From positions 930,001 to 994,000 of the forward strand of contig CP158568.1 of NCBI GenBank assembly GCA_040269895.1: DNA of 64,000 bases, in the 5' to 3' direction. Of this stretch, positions 19,138 through 28,372 are shown in pieces. Within the stretch, counting starts at the first letter, position 1. The number at the start of each line of letters is the position of its first letter. Below the pieces are notes generated by a model. The model saw nothing but the letters and a program-made list of their open reading frames with translations. It was not told the DNA's origin and searched no databases. The position numbers and the translations under genes were made by a program. Source of the stretch: Ancalomicrobiaceae bacterium S20 (lineage in GTDB: Bacteria > Pseudomonadota > Alphaproteobacteria > Rhizobiales > Ancalomicrobiaceae).

Positions 19138-19443
19138 ATGGCCAAGAAGAGCTCGATCGAGAAGAACAATCGCCGCCGCGCGATGACCGCTCGCGACCTG
19201 AAGAAGCGCGCGGATCTCAAGGCTGCGATCATGAACCGCGAGACCTCCCCGGAGGAGCGCATCCAGGCGGTGATGAAGCTCGCTGAGCTTCCGCGCAACG
19301 GTGCCAAGGTTCGCATCCGCAATCGTTGCGAGGTGACGGGCCGTCCGCGTGCGTACTACCGGAAGCTGAAGATGTCTCGTGTCGCTCTGCGCGAGCTCGG
19401 GAACCTCGGGATGATCCCGGGCCTGGTCAAGTCGAGCTGGTGA
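19138..19443 (+). CDS. rpsN: 30S ribosomal protein S14 (zinc-free type)
   Basis: 30S head protein, 101 aa. This is the longer form without the two CxxC zinc-binding pairs found in short S14 proteins. It begins [20 protein letters not shown] and has [20 protein letters not shown]. It lies in the usual place between rplE and rpsH. The frame is intact. Confidence 0.98.
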   Translation: MAKKSSIEKNNRRRAMTARDLKKRADLKAAIMNRETSPEERIQAVMKLAELPRNGAKVRIRNRCEVTGRPRAYYRKLKMSRVALRELGNLGMIPGLVKSSW

Positions 19444-19456
19444 GGGAAACGGTCCA

Positions 19457-19855
19457 ATGACGATGACCGATCCGCTGGGTGATATGCTCACCCGCATCCG
19501 CAACGCGCAGATGCGTCGCAAGTCGAAGGTCAACACCCCGGCTTCGAAGCTCCGCGCGAACGTCCTCGACGTGCTCAAGTCCGAAGGCTACATCCGTGGC
19601 TATGCGGCGGTCGAGTTCGACGCGGGCAAGTCCGAGTTCGAGATCGAGCTCAAGTATTACGACGGCGAGCCGGTGATCAAGGAGATCCATCGCGTCTCCA
19701 AGCCGGGCCGCCGCGTCTATACCTCGGTCGGCAACATTCCGCGCGTGGCGAACGGCCTCGGCGTGACCATCCTGTCGACGCCGAAGGGCGTCATGGCCGA
19801 TCACACGGCCCGGGATGAGAACGTCGGTGGCGAAGTTCTCTGCCGCGTGTTCTGA
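19457..19855 (+). CDS. rpsH: 30S ribosomal protein S8
   Basis: Central 16S rRNA-binding protein, 132 aa. It begins [20 protein letters not shown] and ends with the conserved region containing [10 protein letters not shown]. Two in-frame ATGs exist (19457 and 19463); the first has the better spacing to the GAGGGAAACGG stretch. In gammaproteobacteria S8 represses the spc operon; that is not testable here. Confidence 0.98.
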   Translation: MTMTDPLGDMLTRIRNAQMRRKSKVNTPASKLRANVLDVLKSEGYIRGYAAVEFDAGKSEFEIELKYYDGEPVIKEIHRVSKPGRRVYTSVGNIPRVANGLGVTILSTPKGVMADHTARDENVGGEVLCRVF

Positions 19856-19871
19856 CGGAGAGGGCGAACCC

Positions 19872-20414
19872 ATGTCGCGCATCGGAAAGAAGGCCGTTCC
19901 GGTTCCGGCCGGCGTCACCGCCGAGGTGGCCGGCCAGACCGTCAAGGTCAAGGGTCCGAAGGGGGCTCTCTCCTTCGACGTCCACGAGCTCATCGCGGTC
20001 GAGAAGACCGCGGAGGGCGGCATCTCCGTCACGCCGCGTGACGAGTCCAAGCAGGCTCGTTCGCTGTGGGGCATGTCGCGTACGATGATCTCCAACCTTG
20101 TGACCGGCGTGTCGAAGGGCTTCGAAAAGAAGCTCGAGATCAACGGCGTCGGCTACAAGGCGGCGCTCAACGGCAAGACGCTCACGCTGTCGCTCGGCTA
20201 CAGCCACGACGTGCTGTTCCCGGTTCCGGAAGGCATCACCATCCAGGTGGCCGGCCAGAAGCAGGACCAGATCATCGTGTCCGGCATCGAGAAGCAGCGC
20301 GTCGGCCAGGTGGCGGCGGAGATCCGCGAATGGCGCGGGCCCGAGCCGTACAAGGGCAAGGGCGTGAAGTACGCCGATGAGAAGATCTTCCGCAAGGAAG
20401 GCAAGAAGAAGTAA
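19872..20414 (+). CDS. rplF: 50S ribosomal protein L6
   Basis: 50S protein near the GTPase-associated region, 180 aa. The ATG at 19872 gives [19 protein letters not shown], the family N-terminus; an in-frame start further upstream would add unrelated residues from within rpsH. The C-terminal [20 protein letters not shown] is diagnostic. It lies 16 bases after rpsH. Confidence 0.98.
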   Translation: MSRIGKKAVPVPAGVTAEVAGQTVKVKGPKGALSFDVHELIAVEKTAEGGISVTPRDESKQARSLWGMSRTMISNLVTGVSKGFEKKLEINGVGYKAALNGKTLTLSLGYSHDVLFPVPEGITIQVAGQKQDQIIVSGIEKQRVGQVAAEIREWRGPEPYKGKGVKYADEKIFRKEGKKK

Positions 20415-20426
20415 GGAGCAGCTCCA

Positions 20427-20786
20427 ATGGCTCATTTGACCACTACGGAGCGCCGGCGCGCCAAGGTTCGCCGGGCCGTGAAGGCGGCGGCCAACGGCCG
20501 CCTGCGCCTCTCGGTGCACCGCTCTTCGAAGAACATCTACGCGCAGGTGATCGACGACGTCGCCGGCCACACCGTGGCTGCGGCGTCCACCCTCGAGGAA
20601 GCCCTCAAGGGATCGCTCAAGACCGGCGCGGACGTCGAGGCTGCGAAGGCCGTCGGCAAGCTCGTCGCCGAGCGTGCCAAGGCGGCTGGCGTGACCCAGG
20701 TCGTGTTCGACCGTGGCCAGTACATCTACCACGGCCGGGTCAAGGCGCTGGCTGACGCCGCTCGCGAAGGCGGCCTCGAATTCTGA
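20427..20786 (+). CDS. rplR: 50S ribosomal protein L18
   Basis: 5S rRNA-binding protein, 119 aa. It includes [20 protein letters not shown] and the C-terminal [19 protein letters not shown]. It lies 12 bases after rplF and 45 before rpsE in the spc operon. Length and frame are normal. Confidence 0.98.
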   Translation: MAHLTTTERRRAKVRRAVKAAANGRLRLSVHRSSKNIYAQVIDDVAGHTVAAASTLEEALKGSLKTGADVEAAKAVGKLVAERAKAAGVTQVVFDRGQYIYHGRVKALADAAREGGLEF

Positions 20787-20831
20787 TGATCGGTTTTGGT
20801 CACGCTCCGGCGTGCGAGGGAAAGAACGACT

Positions 20832-21386
20832 ATGGCAACGCGTGAGCGCGAGCGCGAAGAGCGCGATAGCGAATTCGTCGATCGGCTGGTGCACATCAAC
20901 CGCGTCGCGAAGGTGGTGAAGGGTGGCCGTCGCTTCGGCTTCGCGGCGCTCGTCGTCGTCGGCGACCAGAAGGGCCGCGTCGGCTTCGGCCACGGCAAGG
21001 CCCGTGAGGTGCCGGAGGCGATCCGCAAGGCGACCGATGCGGCGAAGCGGAACCTGATCCGCGTCCCGCTGCGCGAGGGCCGCACGCTTCATCACGACGC
21101 CACGGGCCATCACGGCGCCGGCCGCGTGCTGATCCGTGCCGCTCCGGCCGGTACCGGCATCATCGCCGGTGGCCCGATGCGCGCCGTGTTCGAGACGCTC
21201 GGCGTCCAGGACGTGGTCGCCAAGTCGCTCGGCTCGTCGAACAAGTACAACATGGTGCGCGCCACCTTCGATGCCCTGAAGCACGAGGACAGCCCGCGCA
21301 CGGTCGCCGCGCGTCGTGGCCTCAAGGTCTCGACGCTGCAGGGCCGCCGCCGCGAAGAGGGCGTCGACGCCAACGCCGACGCCTGA
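20832..21386 (+). CDS. rpsE: 30S ribosomal protein S5
   Basis: 30S protein important for decoding accuracy, 184 aa. The ATG at 20832 gives [20 protein letters not shown]; a TTG at 20796 would add 12 residues without family support. The S5 domain [20 protein letters not shown] and the [15 protein letters not shown] loop are intact. A 214-base gap follows before rpmD, which is long for this part of the operon. Confidence 0.98.
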   Translation: MATREREREERDSEFVDRLVHINRVAKVVKGGRRFGFAALVVVGDQKGRVGFGHGKAREVPEAIRKATDAAKRNLIRVPLREGRTLHHDATGHHGAGRVLIRAAPAGTGIIAGGPMRAVFETLGVQDVVAKSLGSSNKYNMVRATFDALKHEDSPRTVAARRGLKVSTLQGRRREEGVDANADA

Positions 21387-21600
21387 TCGCAGCGATCAGC
21401 GGAAGACGAGATGCGGCGGGGCCGAGATGATCGGCTCCGCCTCACCATTGCCGGGGACACGGTTTGGGCTTAAAAGGCCCGCTTCGGATTCTCGGGAGAG
21501 AAGCCGGCGGTGGGGCAGGGGCTCCGTGACGCCGGATCAGACGATTTCGGTCGAGGCCTCGGGCCGTGCGACCGGTATGAACGAGTGAAGGGCAGGACCC
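21387..21600 (+). other. rpsE-rpmD spacer with strong hairpin
   Basis: A 214-base gap where S5 and L30 genes are usually nearly adjacent. It contains an 11-bp stem (GGCGGGGCCGA 21415-21425, loop GATGA, TCGGCTCCGCC 21431-21441, one G-T pair) without a T-run, so it is more likely a processing or regulatory structure than a terminator. No protein gene is seen. Confidence 0.45.
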
Positions 21601-21801
21601 ATGTCCACGAACGCCGGGGCGAAGACGATCACGATCGAACAGATCGGCAGCCCGATCCGCAAGCCGGACCATCAGCACCGCACGCTGATCGGTCTCGGCC
21701 TCAACAAGCGTCATCGCACGTCGACCCTCGTGGACACCCCCGAGGTTCGCGGCATGATCGCCAAGGTCGCGCATCTCGTCCGCGTGGTGGACGGGAACTG
21801 A
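21601..21801 (+). CDS. rpmD: 50S ribosomal protein L30
   Basis: Small 50S protein, 66 aa. It contains the family pattern [20 protein letters not shown] and [20 protein letters not shown]. It lies before rplO with a 17-base spacer, as is standard. Length is normal for alphaproteobacteria. Confidence 0.97.
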   Translation: MSTNAGAKTITIEQIGSPIRKPDHQHRTLIGLGLNKRHRTSTLVDTPEVRGMIAKVAHLVRVVDGN

Positions 21802-21818
21802 AGGGCCGGAGTCTCAAA

Positions 21819-22298
21819 ATGAAGCTCAACGAAATCAGCGATAACGTCGGCGCGACGCATTCCAAGAAGCGTCTCGGCCGCGGCATCGGCTCCGGCCTCG
21901 GCAAGACGTCGGGCAAGGGCGTGAAGGGCCAGAAGGCGCGCTCCGGCGTGGCCATCAAGGGCTTCGAAGGTGGTCAGATGCCGCTGCATCGCCGCCTGCC
22001 GAAGCGTGGCTTCAACAACATCTTCCGTCTCGACTACAACGAGATCAGCCTGGCCAAGATTCAGGCGGCGGTCGATGCCGGCAAGCTCGACGCCAAGGCC
22101 GCGATCACGGCCGAGGCGCTCAAGGCGGCCGGGCTCATCCGTCGTGTCAAGGACGGCGTGCGCCTCCTCGGCCCGGGCGAGCTCAAGTCGGCGCTGACCT
22201 TCGAGGTCGCCGGTGCGTCGAAGCCGGCGCTCGAGGCGGTCGAGAAGGCCGGCGGCAAGGTCGTCGTTCCGGAGAAGAAGGCGGCCGAGGCCGCCTGA
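21819..22298 (+). CDS. rplO: 50S ribosomal protein L15
   Basis: Late-assembly 50S protein, 159 aa. The ATG at 21819 gives [20 protein letters not shown]; the frame is open further upstream but only over unrelated sequence. The Gly/Lys-rich region [20 protein letters not shown] is typical. The C-terminus has a short Lys/Ala tail. secY follows after 174 bases. Confidence 0.98.
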   Translation: MKLNEISDNVGATHSKKRLGRGIGSGLGKTSGKGVKGQKARSGVAIKGFEGGQMPLHRRLPKRGFNNIFRLDYNEISLAKIQAAVDAGKLDAKAAITAEALKAAGLIRRVKDGVRLLGPGELKSALTFEVAGASKPALEAVEKAGGKVVVPEKKAAEAA

Positions 22299-22472
22299 TC
22301 ACGGACACGGGTCACGGGTCGGGGCGGGCGACGAGATCGCCTGCCTCGGCCTTTCGCTCGTTCCGGGGCCGGTTGTTCGATGTCGAGCGCTCGGGGGCTC
22401 AAGCCTCGAGGGTTCCATTTCGACCAAAGGGTCCTTATCTCCAGGGGCGGTCGGACCGGAGACGCGTAAGAG

Positions 22473-23804
22473 ATGGCATCTGCAGCCGAACAACTCGCGG
22501 CGAACCTGAACTGGGGCGCCTTCGCCAAGGCCGACGAACTCAAGAAGCGTATCTGGTTCACGCTGGGCGCGCTGCTCGTCTATCGGCTCGGCACCTACGT
22601 GCCGCTTCCGGGCATCAACGCCGCCGCGCTTGCGCAGGCGTTCCACAACGCCCAGACCGGCATCATCGGCCTCTTCAACATGTTCTCGGGCGGCGCCGTC
22701 GGCCGCATGGCGATCTTCGCGCTCGGGATCATGCCCTACATCTCGGCCTCGATCATCGTGCAGCTCATGACGACCGTGGTGCCGTCGTGGGAGAACCTCA
22801 AGAAAGAGGGCGAGTCGGGCCGCAAGCAGCTCAACCAGTACACCCGCTACCTGACGGTGATCCTGGCGGTGTTCCAGGCTTACGGCATCGCCGTCGGCCT
22901 CGAGGGCTCGACCAACGTCGTCACCAATCCGGGCGTGTTCTTCCGCATCTCGGCGGTGCTGACGCTGACCGGCGGCACGATGTTCCTGATGTGGCTCGGC
23001 GAGCAGATCACCTCGCGCGGCATCGGCAACGGCACCTCGCTGATCATCTTCGCGGGCATCGTGGCCGGTCTGCCGCATGCGATCGCCGGCACGCTAGAGC
23101 TCGGCCGCACCGGCGCGATCTCGACCGGCGTGATCCTGCTGATCATCATCGTCGCGGTCGCCGTGATCGCCTTCGTGGTGTTCATGGAGCGCGCGCAGCG
23201 TCGACTGCTGATCCAGTATCCGAAGCGCCAGGTCGGCAATCAGGTGATGCAGGGGCAGTCGTCGCATCTGCCGCTGAAGCTGAACACGGCCGGCGTGATT
23301 CCGCCGATCTTCGCCTCGTCGCTGCTGCTCGTGCCGGCGACGATCGCGAACTTCCAGTCGGGGCAGGGGCCGCAGTGGCTCAACACGGTCACGGCGCTGC
23401 TCGGCCACGGCCAGCCGCTCTACATCGCGCTCTACGCGGGCCTGATCGTGTTCTTCTGCTTCTTCTATACGGCGATCGTGTTCAATCCGACCGACACGGC
23501 CGACAATCTGAAGAAGCACGGCGGCTTCATTCCGGGCATCCGTCCGGGTGAGCGCACGGCCGAGTACATCGACTACGTACTGACCCGCATCACCGTCGTC
23601 GGGGCGATCTACATCGTCCTCGTGTGTCTCTTACCCGAACTGCTCATTTCCTGGACCGGCGTGCCGTTCTATTTCGGTGGCACATCGCTGTTGATCGTGG
23701 TCTCCGTGACCATGGACACGGTGTCGCAGATCCAGGGACATCTGCTCGCACATCAATACGAAGGACTGATCAAGCGAGCGAAGCTTCGGGGGGGACGTCG
23801 ATGA
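22473..23804 (+). CDS. secY: Preprotein translocase subunit SecY
   Basis: Channel subunit of the SecYEG translocon, inner membrane, 443 aa, with ten predicted membrane segments. Diagnostic stretches are [12 protein letters not shown] near residue 38 and [14 protein letters not shown] in the middle. The C-terminal cytoplasmic tail ends [17 protein letters not shown]. The last codons overlap adk by 4 bases (ATGA at 23801-23804). The gene lies in its normal place after rplO. Confidence 0.99.
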   Translation: MASAAEQLAANLNWGAFAKADELKKRIWFTLGALLVYRLGTYVPLPGINAAALAQAFHNAQTGIIGLFNMFSGGAVGRMAIFALGIMPYISASIIVQLMTTVVPSWENLKKEGESGRKQLNQYTRYLTVILAVFQAYGIAVGLEGSTNVVTNPGVFFRISAVLTLTGGTMFLMWLGEQITSRGIGNGTSLIIFAGIVAGLPHAIAGTLELGRTGAISTGVILLIIIVAVAVIAFVVFMERAQRRLLIQYPKRQVGNQVMQGQSSHLPLKLNTAGVIPPIFASSLLLVPATIANFQSGQGPQWLNTVTALLGHGQPLYIALYAGLIVFFCFFYTAIVFNPTDTADNLKKHGGFIPGIRPGERTAEYIDYVLTRITVVGAIYIVLVCLLPELLISWTGVPFYFGGTSLLIVVSVTMDTVSQIQGHLLAHQYEGLIKRAKLRGGRR

Positions 23805-24382
23805 AGTTGATTCTGCTCGGGCCGCCGGGTGCCGGCAAGGGAACCCAGGCCCAGCGGCTGGTCGAAAAGTTCGGGATCGTCCAGCTTTCGACCGGTGACA
23901 TGTTGCGTGCCGCCGTCAAGGCCGGCACCGAGATCGGCCTCAAGGCCAAGGCCGTGATGGATGCCGGCCAGCTCGTGTCGGACGAGATCGTCGTCGGCAT
24001 CGTGGCGGACCGCATCGAGGCGCCGGACTGCGCCAAGGGCTTCATCCTGGACGGTTTCCCGCGCACCGTGCCGCAGGCCGAGGCACTGACCCGGATGCTG
24101 GCGGAGAAGGGCCTGAAGCTCGATGCCGTCATCGAGCTCAAGGTCGACGAGGATGCGCTGGTGTCGCGCATGGAGAATCGCGTTCGCGAAACGATCGCCG
24201 CTGGCGGTCAGGCGCGCGCCGACGACAATCCGGAGGCGTTCCGCAAGCGTCTCGTCGAATATCGCGAGAAGACCGCGCCGCTGTCGGGCTACTACGCTTC
24301 GACCGGCGAGCTCAAGGTGCTCGACGGCATGCAGCCGATCGACACCGTGACGGCCGAGATCGAGAAGATCCTCGGCGCGTGA
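23801..24382 (+). CDS. adk: Adenylate kinase, short form
   Basis: Converts ATP plus AMP to two ADP, cytoplasm, 193 aa. The P-loop [10 protein letters not shown] is at residues 7-16; the NMP-binding region includes [11 protein letters not shown], and [12 protein letters not shown] follows. The LID segment is short: [18 protein letters not shown] leads directly into the next helix without the 27-residue insertion of the E. coli enzyme, as is common in alphaproteobacteria. The ATG overlaps the secY stop (ATGA), indicating coupling. Confidence 0.98.
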   Translation: MKLILLGPPGAGKGTQAQRLVEKFGIVQLSTGDMLRAAVKAGTEIGLKAKAVMDAGQLVSDEIVVGIVADRIEAPDCAKGFILDGFPRTVPQAEALTRMLAEKGLKLDAVIELKVDEDALVSRMENRVRETIAAGGQARADDNPEAFRKRLVEYREKTAPLSGYYASTGELKVLDGMQPIDTVTAEIEKILGA

Positions 24383-24740
24383 GCGCCGGGCGACGCGGGA
24401 TCCGATCGCGATAGGGTCGTGGCGGGCGCTGTCAAGCGACCGCCTTGGAAAATTCACGGTCGGGTGTTGACGCCCGGCTCGGGAATCCGTATCTACCGGC
24501 ACTCAATCGCGAGACATCAGCGATCGGTGCCGGAACCGGAAGGGGCCGGGCGCCGACGTTTTCGTCTGTGATCGGCCCTTCGTCGCCCGCGTGGGAACGC
24601 GGGCTGGAAGGATGAGCCCCGAGACGTCCGCCGGCGTGAGCCGAGGGACGGGGAGGGGTGGCGTGACCGAGCCGGGGATCCGGAGCGGGCGCCACAGACA
24701 AACGTCCGGGACCGCCGGACGGAGCGACTGGAGAAGAGCC
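24383..24740 (+). other. adk-rpsM intergenic region with promoter and leader
   Basis: A 358-base gap that separates the spc and alpha operons. It contains the promoter at 24467-24495 and a leader of about 240 bases to the rpsM GTG. No T-tailed terminator is obvious after adk. Open frames in the gap are Arg/Gly-rich and unconvincing. Confidence 0.5.
24467..24495 (+). promoter_or_regulatory. Predicted sigma70-type promoter of the alpha operon
   Basis: TTGACG (24467-24472), a 17-base spacer, then TATCTA (24490-24495). The predicted start near 24502 leaves a leader of about 240 bases before rpsM. It is positioned to drive rpsM, rpsK, rpoA and rplQ independently of the upstream ribosomal operon. 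Confidence 0.65.
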
Positions 24741-25109
<369 letters not shown>

Positions 25110-25196
25110 TCATGAGGGCGCCGCGCTGTTGAGCGCGGTCACCCGGTGGAGCCGCTGGCAGTACGGCGGCGTCGAGATCGAAGACAAGGAACTGAT

Positions 25197-25586
25197 ATGG
25201 CCAAGGAAGCCCAGCGCGTTCGCCGCCGCGAGCGCAAGAATATTTCGTCGGGCGTCGCGCACGTCAACGCGACCTTCAACAACACCATGGTGACCATCAC
25301 CGACGCGCAGGGCAACACGATTGCCTGGTCGTCGGCCGGCGCGCTCGGCTTCAAGGGCTCCCGCAAGTCGACCCCCTACGCCGCGCAGATCGCGGCCGAG
25401 GACGCGGCGCGCAAGGCCCAGGAGCATGGCATGCGCACCGTCGAGGTCGAGATCCGCGGTCCGGGTCTCGGTCGTGAGTCGGCGCTGCGCGCCCTCCAGG
25501 CGTCGGGCTTCATGGTCACCTCGATCCGCGACGTGACCCCGATCCCGCACAACGGCTGCCGTCCGCGCAAGCGTCGTCGCGTCTGA
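25197..25586 (+). CDS. rpsK: 30S ribosomal protein S11
   Basis: 30S platform protein, 129 aa. The ATG at 25197 gives [19 protein letters not shown]. The conserved [19 protein letters not shown] and the C-terminal [18 protein letters not shown] are intact. It lies 87 bases after rpsM; the next gene, rpoA, follows after a structured spacer of 253 bases. Confidence 0.98.
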   Translation: MAKEAQRVRRRERKNISSGVAHVNATFNNTMVTITDAQGNTIAWSSAGALGFKGSRKSTPYAAQIAAEDAARKAQEHGMRTVEVEIRGPGLGRESALRALQASGFMVTSIRDVTPIPHNGCRPRKRRRV

Positions 25587-25839
25587 TCGTTCGATCTGTC
25601 CCGCATGGCCGTCCGGCCGTGCGGGACCGCAATTCCCGCGCGGTCCTCGTCGACCGCACGGGCGTTCCGGATCCCGAGCGCCGTGTGGGCGCGGGGATCC
25701 GCGAGATGGAAGAGCAGAAAGAGGAAGGTCTTTGGCGCGGCGTCACGCCTCGGCTGCCGATCTTCCCCTCGATAGGGTAGGGCGGTCTCTGGTCCGATCG
25801 TGGTCCGGAGAGCCGCCCGAAACCGTGAAGGGTGCGACC
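25587..25839 (+). other. Structured rpsK-rpoA spacer
   Basis: Two strong hairpins lie in this 253-base gap. The first is a 13-bp stem (GTCCCGCATGGCC 25598-25610, loop GTCC, GGCCGTGCGGGAC 25615-25627, one G-T pair). The second joins GGATCCC (25669-25675) to GGGATCC (25694-25700) with an inner GCGCC/GGCGC stem. Neither has a T-run. They may act as processing sites or as an rpoA leader structure. Confidence 0.45.
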
Positions 25840-26862
25840 GTGACCATCCATAAGAATTGGCAAGAGCTGATCCGCCCGAACAGGCTCGACGTCAAGGCCG
25901 GCGATGACGCCAAGCGGGTCGCGACCGTCGTCGCCGAGCCGCTCGAGCGCGGCTTCGGCCAGACCCTCGGCAACGCGCTGCGGCGCATCCTGCTGTCGTC
26001 GCTGCAGGGCGCGGCCGTGACCGCCGTGCAGATCGACGGCGTGCTGCACGAGTTCTCGTCGATCCCGGGGGTGCGCGAGGATGTCACCGACATCGTCCTC
26101 AACATCAAGGAAATCGCCGTCAAGATGCAGGGCGAGGGTCCGAAGCGCATGGTCGTGCGCAAGCAGGGCCCGGGCGTCGTGACCGCCGGCGACATCCAGA
26201 CCGTCGGCGACGTCGAGATCCTGAACCCCGAGCTCGTGATCTGCACCCTCGACGAGGGCGCCGAGATCCGCATGGAGTTCACGGTCAACACCGGCAAGGG
26301 CTATGTCCCGGCCGACCGCAACCGTCCCGAGGACGCGCCGATCGGCCTCATCCCGGTCGACAGCCTCTATTCGCCGTGCAAGAAGGTCTCGTATCGCGTC
26401 GAGAACACCCGTGAGGGCCAGGTTCTCGACTACGACAAGCTGACGCTGTCGGTCGAGACGGACGGTTCGGTGAAGCCGGAAGACGCGGTCGCCTATGCGG
26501 CGCGCATCCTCCAGGACCAGCTCGCGATCTTCGTGAACTTCGAAGAGCCGCGCAAGGAATCGGTCGAGGAGAAGGTTCCGGAGCTCGCCTTCAACCCGGC
26601 GCTGCTCAAGAAGGTCGACGAGCTCGAGCTGTCGGTGCGTTCGGCGAACTGCCTGAAGAACGACAACATCGTCTACATCGGCGACCTGATCCAGAAGACC
26701 GAAGCCGAGATGCTCCGCACCCCGAACTTCGGTCGCAAGTCGCTCAACGAGATCAAGGAAGTTCTCGCCCAGATGGGTCTCCATCTCGGCATGGAGGTCA
26801 CCAACTGGCCGCCGGAGAACATCGAAGAGCTCGCCAAGCGCTACGAGGATCACCAGCTCTGA
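25840..26862 (+). CDS. rpoA: DNA-directed RNA polymerase alpha subunit
   Basis: Polymerase assembly subunit, 340 aa. The GTG at 25840 gives [18 protein letters not shown], typical of alphaproteobacteria, with AAGGG 7 bases upstream. The N-terminal dimerisation domain includes [20 protein letters not shown] (about residues 42-61). The C-terminal domain that contacts activators and UP elements starts near residue 255 ([15 protein letters not shown]). The frame is intact. Confidence 0.98.
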   Translation: MTIHKNWQELIRPNRLDVKAGDDAKRVATVVAEPLERGFGQTLGNALRRILLSSLQGAAVTAVQIDGVLHEFSSIPGVREDVTDIVLNIKEIAVKMQGEGPKRMVVRKQGPGVVTAGDIQTVGDVEILNPELVICTLDEGAEIRMEFTVNTGKGYVPADRNRPEDAPIGLIPVDSLYSPCKKVSYRVENTREGQVLDYDKLTLSVETDGSVKPEDAVAYAARILQDQLAIFVNFEEPRKESVEEKVPELAFNPALLKKVDELELSVRSANCLKNDNIVYIGDLIQKTEAEMLRTPNFGRKSLNEIKEVLAQMGLHLGMEVTNWPPENIEELAKRYEDHQL

Positions 26863-27221
26863 TCCTCGTCCGTTTCGGACGGGGGCAGGGACCGACACGC
26901 TTTTCCAAAGCCGCGGTTGCGGCATTGGAGCGAGTTTCCGGAGCCGCGGTTGCGGCGATGGATTGAGGTTTCCGGAGCCGCGGTTGCGGCTCCGGTGTGG
27001 ATCGGGTAGGAACCCGGTCGACAGGACTGAGGCGGCTCGTCTTTCGGGAGGAGCGCCGACAAAGACTTCGACACCCGGATGTGACATGCCCGGGGGAACT
27101 TCGGTTCGACGGCTTCGCGCCGGCGACTGGGGTCCCGGCCATGTCGCCGGGACTGGCCAGACGAGCGGCATTGCCGCCCGGGCCCGCGCGAGGCGGCCCC
27201 GGAGAAGACCGGAGAGATACC
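26863..27221 (+). other. rpoA-rplQ intergenic region
   Basis: A 359-base gap, unusually long for rpoA-rplQ. It contains the three-copy repeat at 26902-26995. The rest (26996-27221) shows no convincing gene; the GGAGAAGACCGGAGAG stretch at about 27201-27216 provides the rplQ ribosome site. Confidence 0.5.
26902..26995 (+). repeat. Three-copy 33/34-base tandem repeat
   Basis: Three copies of a unit beginning TTTCCRRAGCCGCGGTTGCGGC start at 26902, 26935 and 26969. The third copy is extended into a perfect 10-bp hairpin, CCGGAGCCGC (26972-26981), loop GGTT, GCGGCTCCGG (26986-26995). The array is intergenic, between rpoA and rplQ, on the transcribed strand of the alpha operon. There are too few copies and no cas genes for CRISPR. 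Confidence 0.8.
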
Positions 27222-27641
27222 ATGCGTCACGGCAACGCCGGCCGTAAGCTGAACCGCACCTGGGAACATCGCAAGGCGATGTTCGCCAACATGGCGGCTT
27301 CGCTGATCACCCACGAGCAGATCGTCACCACCCTGCCGAAGGCGAAGGACCTGCGTCCGATCGTCGAGAAGCTGGTGACGCTCGCCAAGCGTGGCGACCT
27401 GAACTCGCGCCGTAACGCCGTCGCGCAGATCCGCGACGAGGCGGCCGTCAAGAAGCTCTTCGACGTGCTCGGCCCGCGCTACAAGGAGCGCAACGGCGGC
27501 TACACCCGCGTGCTCAAGGCCGGCTTCCGTCATGGCGACAACGCCGCCGTCGGCGTGATCGAGTTCGTCGATCGCGACGTCTCGGCCAAGGGCGCCGCCG
27601 ATCGCGCCCGCGCCGAAGCGGCCGAAGCCGCCGAGGCGTGA
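27222..27641 (+). CDS. rplQ: 50S ribosomal protein L17
   Basis: 50S protein, 139 aa. The ATG at 27222 gives [20 protein letters not shown]. The conserved [12 protein letters not shown]-type stretch (here [19 protein letters not shown]) and [17 protein letters not shown] are present. The C-terminus is Ala/Glu-rich. It is the last gene of the ribosomal block, followed by a terminator at 27697. Confidence 0.98.
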   Translation: MRHGNAGRKLNRTWEHRKAMFANMAASLITHEQIVTTLPKAKDLRPIVEKLVTLAKRGDLNSRRNAVAQIRDEAAVKKLFDVLGPRYKERNGGYTRVLKAGFRHGDNAAVGVIEFVDRDVSAKGAADRARAEAAEAAEA

Positions 27642-27696
27642 GCCGCCGGACATGAAGGGGAGGGCGGCCTCGGCCGCTCGTCCACTTTCCCTCGAA

Positions 27697-27723
27697 CCCC
27701 GCCTTTCGGCGGGGGTTTTGTTT
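27697..27723 (+). terminator. Rho-independent terminator after rplQ
   Basis: Stem CCCCGCC (27697-27703), loop TTTC, GGCGGGG (27708-27714), followed by GTTTTGTTT. It closes the alpha operon and lies between rplQ and the convergent crcB. Confidence 0.85.
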
Positions 27724-27793
27724 GCTCGGGGGGGCGGCCCGCGGCGAAGCGATGTAGGCGGGTTTCGGTGGGGCGAACAGAGCGCCGCGGCGC

Positions 27794-28189
27794 TCAGCCG
27801 ACCAGCAGCATGCGGGTGCCGGCCATGGTCGCGGCGATGACGGCGAGCGATACGCCGACCGAGATCAGGACGTAAGCACCGGCAAGCACGACATCGCCGC
27901 GCTCCCAGAGCACCATCGTGTCGAGGGCGAAGGCCGAGAAGGTGGTGAAGCCGCCGAGAATGCCGGTCATGAAGAAGATGCGGATCGTCTCGCTCGTGCC
28001 GCCCGGCCCGCGCCAGATCGCAAAGGCCGCGATCGCGCCCATGGTGGCGCAGCCGATCACGTTGACCGCGAGCGTGCCCAGCGGGAAATGCGGACCATAG
28101 AGCCGGAGCGCGGTGATGCTGACCAGATAGCGCAGCACCGAACCGATGCCGCCGCCGACGAAGACCAGGAGAAAGTTCAACGGAGTCAT
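27794..28189 (-). CDS. crcB: Fluoride efflux channel CrcB/Fluc
   Basis: Small dual-topology fluoride channel of the inner membrane, 131 aa with four predicted membrane segments. The ATG at 28189 gives MTPLNFLLVFVGGGIGSVLR; a longer open frame upstream adds 21 polar residues without support. The signature GGFTTFSAFALDT is at about residues 73-85, and the pore Asn lies in GTLAVNVIGC. No fluoride-riboswitch pattern was recognised upstream. It is convergent with rplQ. Confidence 0.95.
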   Translation of the reverse strand: MTPLNFLLVFVGGGIGSVLRYLVSITALRLYGPHFPLGTLAVNVIGCATMGAIAAFAIWRGPGGTSETIRIFFMTGILGGFTTFSAFALDTMVLWERGDVVLAGAYVLISVGVSLAVIAATMAGTRMLLVG

Positions 28190-28372
28190 GGGGCCCTTCG
28201 GGTCAAAGCGCAGCCGTGGGAGCGCCGAAACGCGGCGGGAGCATAGCGGCAAGGCTCCGCTTCCCGCAAAGGCGGAAGGGCTCGAAAATGGCCCCGTCGC
28301 GGGCTCGTGATTGAAATGTCGGCAGCACGGCTGACGGCCTGCGGGTTGGCCCAGCGTCGACTGCGGCGCCGA

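Noticed and set aside
26902-26995. CRISPR array
   Set aside because: Only three copies with 11-12 base gaps that are partly repetitive, and no cas genes; it is a short tandem repeat.
28190-28372. Fluoride riboswitch upstream of crcB
   Set aside because: The characteristic conserved sequence blocks could not be found in the leader.
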